DNA from: Phoronis australis
Lineage: Eukaryota > Phoronida > Phoronidae
Direction of reading: 5' to 3'
Length of the DNA: 64,000 bases
NCBI GenBank assembly: GCA_002633005.1
Contig: NMRA01000056.1
Location: forward strand, 319,165 to 383,164
The position numbers and the translations under genes are program-made. Every line of letters starts with the position of its first letter. Positions within the stretch are counted from its first letter, which is position 1. Below are positions 53,242 through 62,200 of this stretch, in pieces. Under the pieces are notes generated by a model. It saw only the letters and a program-made list of their open reading frames with translations. It was not told the DNA's origin and did no database searches.

Positions 53242-56200
53242 ACGACGCTAATTTGCAGAAACGTTGACCTACCTTGTCACCTTCTGTTGTCTTCGTCAAC
53301 ATTACAACTCTGGTTATGTTCTTCTGCCAGATCAACCTCCAGAAGTCATTCACTGTGTGTCGATTCGGTCCTGCATCAAACTGAACTTATCAGTGAAGAA
53401 GAAAATGATTTTTTGTAAACAACGAGGTCCACGCGATTATCCACATTGGTTTGAACTATGGCTATTCAGCTGCACCCCATAACCATTAAATGGAAGAGAA
53501 TCCCCACGCTAACAACGAGGAACTTAATGGTAGACCTACCCATTGCCGCAATAAAGGCTCGAGGTTTCTTGTAGCCATCGATATAGCTGGCATTGATGTA
53601 ATCCGAATGTGGCTCGGATGGCATTGCCTCTAGAACTACACGGTTTTTGTCATCTGAAATGGAAACAATCACCAAAACAAAATTGCACCTGTCCTATGCT
53701 TCGTACATTACGACGTTAAGTTAAGTACTTTTAAAACAGAAAATTCGTATCTATAAGCCCTCGGTCATGAACAAACTACTTTTAGAGTCCGCGGCAGATT
53801 TCGAAGCTAAATGTCATCCATGCTGTTTCAACACCCTATTCAAATTACAATATGCTGCACCGAAAATGACTGGGAGAAATGGGTTTACTTAGTTTATTTC
53901 AAAAAAGTACACGATTCGTATTTATGTTCTCATTGAAGCACATGTCATAAGAATCCTAATAGGTCTCATAAGATTCGGGAAACTCTCATATATTGTCACT
54001 AGCCAATCATAAGTTCAGGTATTATTCATGACGTCACACAAAACTAAACGAGATTCCGATACTTCGAATATGCAACACACGCATCCCACAGAGTCTGTTC
54101 CATAGCAATTCATTCTGCAGGCAACGGTACAGATATGACTAGACTCTCTTGGAACCACTTTTAAGTGTTTAAAACAACTGCCCGACATGCCTTGTCACGA
54201 AGCATTCCTAATAACAGAACAAGGTCTATATGTAATGATGCTGCACTATAGTGATCCTCTTCGTTTTCTAGTACAGATTAACATTTGGTCAAGAGATTGA
54301 AATCGACGTCACGCCGATAAATTCTCAAGAAATGATAAATGTGAAAGCCTGTCGCATGCGGATTTCATCAGAAATCAACTGTTACAGGGTTCTGCGATGT
54401 ACAATCTCCTTCATGTTCTCAAAATTTGATGGAGATTCGAAACCTTCTTCTGCTATGGTGTTGCCCTCGAAGATCGAAACGGAGATCGCAACATGCATTC
54501 AAAATATAAATGATTCTGAAGAGTCCAATAAGCCAGCCACCCTATCACGGCTACTGGGCTAATAAAACCCGTCTCTGATGGGGCAGGACAGTTACAAAAT
54601 TATAATACGTACATGGAAGAATGTTGGTGAATCGATTTTTCTTCTTGTTGTCCACAATTGTTGCTGCTGTCCGAGGGAAGATGTGTCCATGAGGTAGAAA
54701 CTTGGAAGTATTTTAAAAGACGTTACCAGAACAAAAACTAAGCATCAACAATGTATTCGATGGTAACATTAACTATATTTAATCTTCAGCCTTGTTCGCA
54801 TAGTATAGGCATAGACATAAGTTATGAATTGAAGAAATGTATCTCTGAGAAATACATGTGCAATATGTTCTATGATATATTTCAGTAAATTTTCCGTCAG
54901 TAAGTACGAGTTCGTCTTGACAAATCAGGTCGATTCCACTATTTTTCGGAATTTGTTCAAAAATCTCAAAGGTTTAATTCAAAAGTATTAGGCATATTTA
55001 AAAAAAACAGACGCAATTCCACTCATAATATCCCATTGAAGTTTGGTCAGGTAATTTTAAGCTCAAGGCTATTGGAAGCTTATCAGGATAATTTTAACGT
55101 TTGGACAACGCAGCTTTAAAGTATAAGTGCCGTTTTTTTATTTTTGCTTAAAGTAAGTATCTCACAATGTCTGAATTGGCACATAGTTTCTCAATTCATC
55201 ATAACTTGAACTTCCACAATGTCTGGCACTCTTAGGTAACAACGGAATCACGACATAAGCAGTGTTTATCACGATATGCTTATTTTACGAGGAATTCGTG
55301 AGATTTCAAAGTGATCAGTGCGATTTTTTGTCGAAAGTGGTGATGTGGGAAGTAGCTTCGTATTCACGTGATCCAGCTGTTCCGTAACTAGGAGAAAATC
55401 GAATTATGGCAAACCACAATACTGACGTCCAGTGGACGATTCTCTCTGATCAATATACCAATACATACACTGCTTATGACGTCAAACCTTTCCAGCTTAC
55501 TAGGGAGCATTTGAGCGCGGATCACCAAAAACGATATCGGCTGTAATTTAATGGCGACTTGGCTTATTGGTGGGAAGAAATAGTGAGCCAAGTAATGAAA
55601 TACTTAGTTTATTATCATTAACCCCAGGATCTATACTTCAAGGAGCGCTAGATAAAATGTGAGTTATACGCTAAACATCTCATTTTATGCAACAAAGGAA
55701 GACGAAATATCGTTTTCATCCGAGGCCAAACGATAGATATGACTTAAAACCTTCAGAAGGGGCCTACCTTGTACTCTTCATTTAGACTGTCGTCAGCAAG
55801 GCGCGAGGTCACATACGTATCCAAATCATCAATTGAAATGGGGTTGTTGAGGTTAACGAGTTCAGTTTTCGTGGTTTCATGGGCGTCGCTTGAGCTCGAC
55901 TCTGTAGATGTTTTTTTCTTCTCTTTGCCTGATTGATTTATGGTAGCACAATCGCTCGTCAGGGCTGAAATAGCTGCGCTTCCTTTCCATTTACCGGTTA
56001 AATGTAATATAAAAATGTGCCATTAAGACTGTCAAATGTAAGCTCGTCCGATACAATGTTCTTTAATTTATTTATGATGTTATCGTGCAAGTTTCTACAA
56101 GCTCGTTCGATACAATATTCGCCAATTTCTGCGTGCCATTCGGAATACCTCGGACAATTTTCGTGGCATCAAATTATGCCTCGGTGGTTTTTCACATCTG

Positions 56201-59200
56201 CGCACGTGCAATCTTCATTCACTACAGCAAGTCATGTGACTCTCAAAATGCCGTCGAATGGTGTTCATATTTTGTTGTTTCGAAACTCATTTTTGTTACC
56301 CTAGCGTCAATCGGCAAGCCACAATATGGGCGACAATTCACGTTCTAGTAACTTTCCAAACTCTATTTGTTATCAACATGGGGGCCATTGAACTAAAACA
56401 GCCTAGAAACCGAGATTCTTGGTAGCAAAAAAGACCGCATGGAAAAGAAACAGAACTACTGTCGATGCAAACTGTAGATGATATTCTAAACTAAGACATT
56501 GACTTTAAAAAATGAGCATAGTGCCGATTCCTGCTGGTTTAAAGCTATAACTAGAACAATTTTTAACACAATTGTACTAAAATAATACATAACATATGGC
56601 CAATGGACATCCTTTTCTCTTTCACAATCAATATTTTCAGTGAGTTCAATAACTTGTCCAGTGGCATTTCTCTTCTCCCTCAATTTTTTCGTTCTTTCCT
56701 GTTTTTTATGTGGAATAAATATTTTTACTGACTCATTGTACTAATTCATCAAAAGTAGCGAACAAAGATTGAACTGCAGAATCGTTCACCTTTCTGTGTT
56801 ACTTCCGTGGTAGCTCGATTTTGCAACTGAAGTTCCTCAGAGGAAAGATGTTGTTTCAAACGCTGTCTTCTGCAATTTTTAAGGAAACCAGTTTTAGAGG
56901 ACTGCCAAACACTGATGTCCTTGATGGACTTTTTTAATCAAAACTTTGAGATGTTAACACCTTTCGCACTTTTTATAAACTAGTAATGTTTCCTTTGTCT
57001 CTGAAGCTCAAGTTGGTTTCTTGCAAACTGTCAACCTTGAAGATATGAGCGTTTTTCAGAAGGATCTTCAACTTTAATTAGCCATAAGTTAAAAAATTAA
57101 CACAAACAATGACTCTCAATGTATAGAAAATATGGGTAGGGCAGAGGAACACCGGGACGGGGGAACATAGGGACGAGAAACATGGGGACGCGGGAATAGA
57201 GGGACCGTGGAACAGCGGTACTGGCCCAGATCACCCAAAGAGTTTTTTGAAACCCTTATAAGATTCACTGAGAATTTAAGTTGAGTAGAGTTGGGAAGTG
57301 ATTGTGAAAGTGAAGGCATTTCCTCCTCACCTGTGTTTTTAATTTCAATTGTTTCATTGAATAAATCATGAAAACTTAAATTTTCTAAATTTCCATTTTT
57401 GTGAAGAAATTTAGTTAACATTTAAATAGAATTTTACGTGTCCACCATATTACATACTAAACAAGTGAAGAATTTCGGTATATCAAATGACATTTGGTCA
57501 CGTAATAGATACCGTAGTTTGGCCATGAATAAACCTTTCTTTCTTGCTAAACTTTACTAACAATTAGACATGGTCACATGACCCAATTAATGGAACATCA
57601 AAGTCACATTCAAATTCACCAGGGCTTCTACATTCTGGCGGAGACTGTTTTGTAGATATTTAGCTAAACACGCAGACTTGTCGATAAGGTCCAAGATAAC
57701 CTCACAACTTTTTGTTCCGCCGGACGTTTAGATTTATACCATCCTTACCTGCAATCTAAGAACTACTTTGATGCTATGGTATCCTTGGAGATCCCGAGAT
57801 CGATTGACCACTAGGGGCGCTGACGCATTGGGTAGTTCAGAACGCCATATTGAAAAATCTATGCTTCAGACAAACGAGTGACTGTGCTTTGAATATGGCT
57901 GATTTACTGAGTGAAACTCATCATATTTAACCATGCTGGACAAGAGTTACTTCCCATCGCTTTCTGTACGAATTTCGTCAGGTGTATTCTAAACGGGCGG
58001 TACCTAGTATTCGTTTTACGCAATCCCTTACCTGAGGTAGAGGACGATACCAACCGTCACAATGAGAATGATCATCAATCCTCCAGCCGCACCTCCTATG
58101 GTAGCTATTTTTCGTTCTTCTTTGTAATTTCTCACTGTGGGACAAACAGTTACCGTCAAGGTTAGTTTTCACTGATTTTCGTAAAAACGCTTTTATCGTT
58201 GCACAGATTCCTTCATAACGATCTGGCAAATTTAACTTCGGTACTGTGGAGACATTAATATTTCATAGTTGAGGCAAGCTAAGTAGTAGTACATTTATGT
58301 ACTTCATTTTCTCATATTCTTTTCGTACACAATTTTCATAACAAGCTGCTATTAAAACACCAGTGAAAGGTTTTCAAATTAATATACCTTCGAGAGGGAC
58401 TTCTTCCACGCTATTTTCCACTTTAAACATTTGAAAATGCTCCTTTCTTTCCTGAAAACACCGTAAAAAGCAGACTAATAGAAAACATTCGACATAGACC
58501 TCTTTAGCGTTGTGATAGAGCAAATGTGACTGCTGTTTGACCCAACTTCAAAGTCTGGTCGTCGAGAAGATGAAACAAAATTTTTTTAATTCACGGCCAA
58601 TTAGCGAATATGCATTTTTTCGTGTATCATTTGAATATCTAATTATACCTCAATAGCGATTTGACGGGAAGTTGATAGCAAACATTTAAAAATCGATGTG
58701 CCTTGACTGCGTTTCTCGAAGTCGCCATCTTTGCAAGCAAAATGCTCCATCGATATCTAGGGTCACAGCAAATTTCAAGATTCGCCGCTATATTGGAAAA
58801 TGGCCACTGGGACAATCCACAGAAAGATCTCGTTAATTACACTACCAAATCTATAAAAACATTTACAGAAACGTACAACGTTGTTCTCGATGACGAAACC
58901 AAAAAAGAATCTATAGAATTTTCCAGTTTCAAGTTTTTGGTTTTTGTACATTCCGTAGGTCTTCCCGTCTCCGATTGTGAAATCAAACCCGTCGTCCAAC
59001 TCGGTCAAGTTCGCAGAAATGTATCGGTACTGCTTGTTAACATCCTTCCTTGCTCGAGTTTCATGGTATCCTGTCAAAGACGCGCTCTCTATCTTTGCAG
59101 ATCTTCGCCGCCTTGTGACTGGCGGCACTCGTTCGACAACAATCAGGTAATACCTAAAAATAACTGTGTTGCTGCTTATTTGCAAACAAAATATATACGA

Positions 59201-62200
59201 GGTCATGAATTCCACCAATACAATGACAAAATTGCTTTCAATCCCAAATTGATAACTCAAAACCCACCAATTTTAACACGGTTGGTCAACACATTTAAAT
59301 TAGACCACTTCATAAATGCTAATCTCAGCTGATCTATCAATGTCCTTTTAATGCTGGAGCAGTTATGCATTGCGTAATACCTTCGAAAAATCCAAATTTG
59401 GCTAACTTCGGAACGTCAAATCTCAGAAATGACTGATCGAATTCATGTGAAACTTCCAAGCATTCGTCCAATTGTTTCTAAACTGTTCCAGCTTTCCATG
59501 AGGGGTTACCAAACTATGACTATATGGTAATTATGAACAAATTCAAAAGTTGAATTAAGTGAAAACGAAATTATGTTTTAGAAACCAGTGACAGCGTTTT
59601 CGAGATTTCACCTTGAACATTTTTACCAAATGGAATTCGGTCATGTTATTGATACACTTGTTTTGTTTTGAATGTACCTTTCTTTTAGCTAAATTTTGAT
59701 AAGCAGCAAAAGCAGACATAGTCGCGTGTCTACCGGCTTTCTGCTTTCAGAAAATGAATGCATTTAGAGACCTATGTGCATAGTTCTCTGATGACTAAAT
59801 TCTCAGACTTGTTGGTAAGGTCACACGTCTAACTAACCACTTTCAAATATTTCTTGTTTGGTTCGTCAACAGATGGAAATATCTCGTAACGATTTTGAGA
59901 TATCTCATTTTTATCAAACTAAATCATATGGTTACCCAATCTTAGCCAAGACTTTCACGCAATGCATGTTTCTGACCTTATACTTTCTTTGTTCAGATAG
60001 TTGGAGGGCGCATGTATATGCACTTTAACTGTGTGTTCTGTCACTCTGTCTTTTTGTATGTCATCCAATTGCAGTCGAGGAACGTCTAAAAGAGCACCAA
60101 TGGCAAGAATCTGAATACGACCGGAAGCAAGGTCATAACATGCGCACAGTATCATCATCAGAGAAATCGAAAATAATTACATCAGCAAAACACTTCAAAG
60201 TTTGTTAAGATTAAATCAATTGTTTTGTTTATCACGCGCTCTTAAGTCCACCCAGACAAGGGGTGAGAGCCAGGTGCCCCCAGATTCGAGTCCTAAACAG
60301 ATCTATCCATCGCCATATGCTCCAAACCTTGCTGTTCAAATGCGCTTTCGCATGCCGGTGACAAATGGATTGGGTTAAATGTTTCACTAATCCAATTAAA
60401 ACATCTTCCAATGTAAGAATGCAATCAACCAACAAACTGTCTTTAAAAACACGCCCAGACACATTTCTTTGCAACATTTAAGCCATTTACGTGTATGATG
60501 TCGGATTTAAGAAATGGCGAAATCTCGTGAGCGTACTTTGGAACCAGAAATTACTAATCGCAGACAATTTTCTCATACCTCCCACACGACTTTCGCCAAT
60601 AACAGATCGTAATTCTTGAGAAACTACTGCAATGTGATTTCTCGCAGTGCGATGAATATCAGCGACGGTGATAAGACTGTATTCCAATAGATTAGCTACA
60701 ATTTTGTGAACATTCCCAACGGAAGTGAAAGACGTACTGCATCAAAATTGTTCAAGGCAATTAGGCCAGGTTCTTCACCGGCTTTAAAATAAACCCTGGA
60801 ACGTGTGATTTTCAACCAACCCTTTACACGTTGGCAAGTTTCAAGGAATTGGATTAGCACAAAGTCAATGTCTTATTACAGAGGTCATGTTAGCGAAATC
60901 GTTGTTGGACACGCAATAAACTAACGCTGTCCATATGAACGGATGCGACACATTTGCAATGAATTATGGGAAATCGTTCGCTGGCAGCAGACAAAACGTA
61001 CTATACATTTCCAGCTACCAGGTGTCGAGAACAAACGATACCCTGCTAATCTCTACTTGCACACGTCAGTTTTCGTCTATCCGTAAAATGTAAACGTTAC
61101 CTGACAATGCAGTCCAGCACACAATTTCCGTGTTAGGTCCATACCCGACTGAGGTTTTTCCAGACACAAATATTTGGTAGGACCTCCCTGGTTTTAAATT
61201 GGCAAGTTTTGAGCTTAAATTGTCCAGGTTGGTGCGTATCTTATGATTGTGAAAGGCTTCATCGAGAGACCACTGTATCTGAAATTAGTTACCAATAATT
61301 ATTAGTTAGCAATTAATTTGCGTGAAGTAACTAAACAAACCGTGTGGACGAACATTCCGCAAATGACCTGCACTGCAGGCTTGCATTGTATTCTTGTCTT
61401 TCCCTAGGCTTTCTTACTTTTTTAATGCACCCAAGGACTACTCCGAGTCATAGGTGTTATATCCAAGTCACGTGACCTGACCCCTAATGCATCATTTTTG
61501 CAGCTGGAATGTTTGAATCACAACTACAGTAAAATAGCAAGAATTTGAACATTTAATCGACTTTGGAATCTTAAATGGACCCAAATGTGTACCTTCCAGT
61601 TTATCCAAAAAGACAAAAAGACAGACCCAATCAATATAAGGTACTAGCATTTACCTTATACGCCTCCAGGATTCCATTGCTGTTGGCAGGTGCTGACCAA
61701 AAGATAGTGATGGAACTGTTCGACATCGTTTCAGAGCAACGTAGCGACGCAGGTTTACTGGGAACTGTAAAGAGGCTTCATTTTCAAGTGAGGAACGAGA
61801 GTTAACTCGTCGGCTGGGTGTTTTACCCTCTCGGGCGGGTAATGCGGCAACCGGGCGTAGGAAATACATGTCGGTAATATTGGTATTGACTCTGGTACGA
61901 TTTGCATCGCGTCGCATGGTCGCAGGCACACGGGCACATTGTGCCCAATACTGTAAGCGCAATGACACTTCCGAATACGAAAGGTCACGCTGGTCTTCGC
62001 GAGATATCGACATTCATTACAAGCAAAGCATATGAGCACGCTAATTCTACTCGCGACATTCCTGCGTTTATGGAGCTCATCCTCGCTAATGATTTTTAAT
62101 AGAGTACTGCACCCCCATAACCATTTTTGTACGAAAATATTTTTTTTAAAACGCCACAATAGCGAACTTTGAGCTAAAAAGGACAATAAAATTTAATCAA

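Noticed and set aside
56486-56683. Possible extra cytoplasmic exon of the phosphatase
   Set aside because: It has an acceptor-like sequence, but the frame that would continue from the transmembrane exon meets a stop quickly, while the 56790-56869 exon fits both phases.
58703-59332. A 209-codon + strand frame
   Set aside because: It is the mirror of the real - strand exon at 58877-59153, which has clear homology and matching splice phases.
60232-60687. Two - strand frames between FN3 exons
   Set aside because: They lack FN3 residues and are not needed; the exons at 61101 and 59977 join in phase without them.
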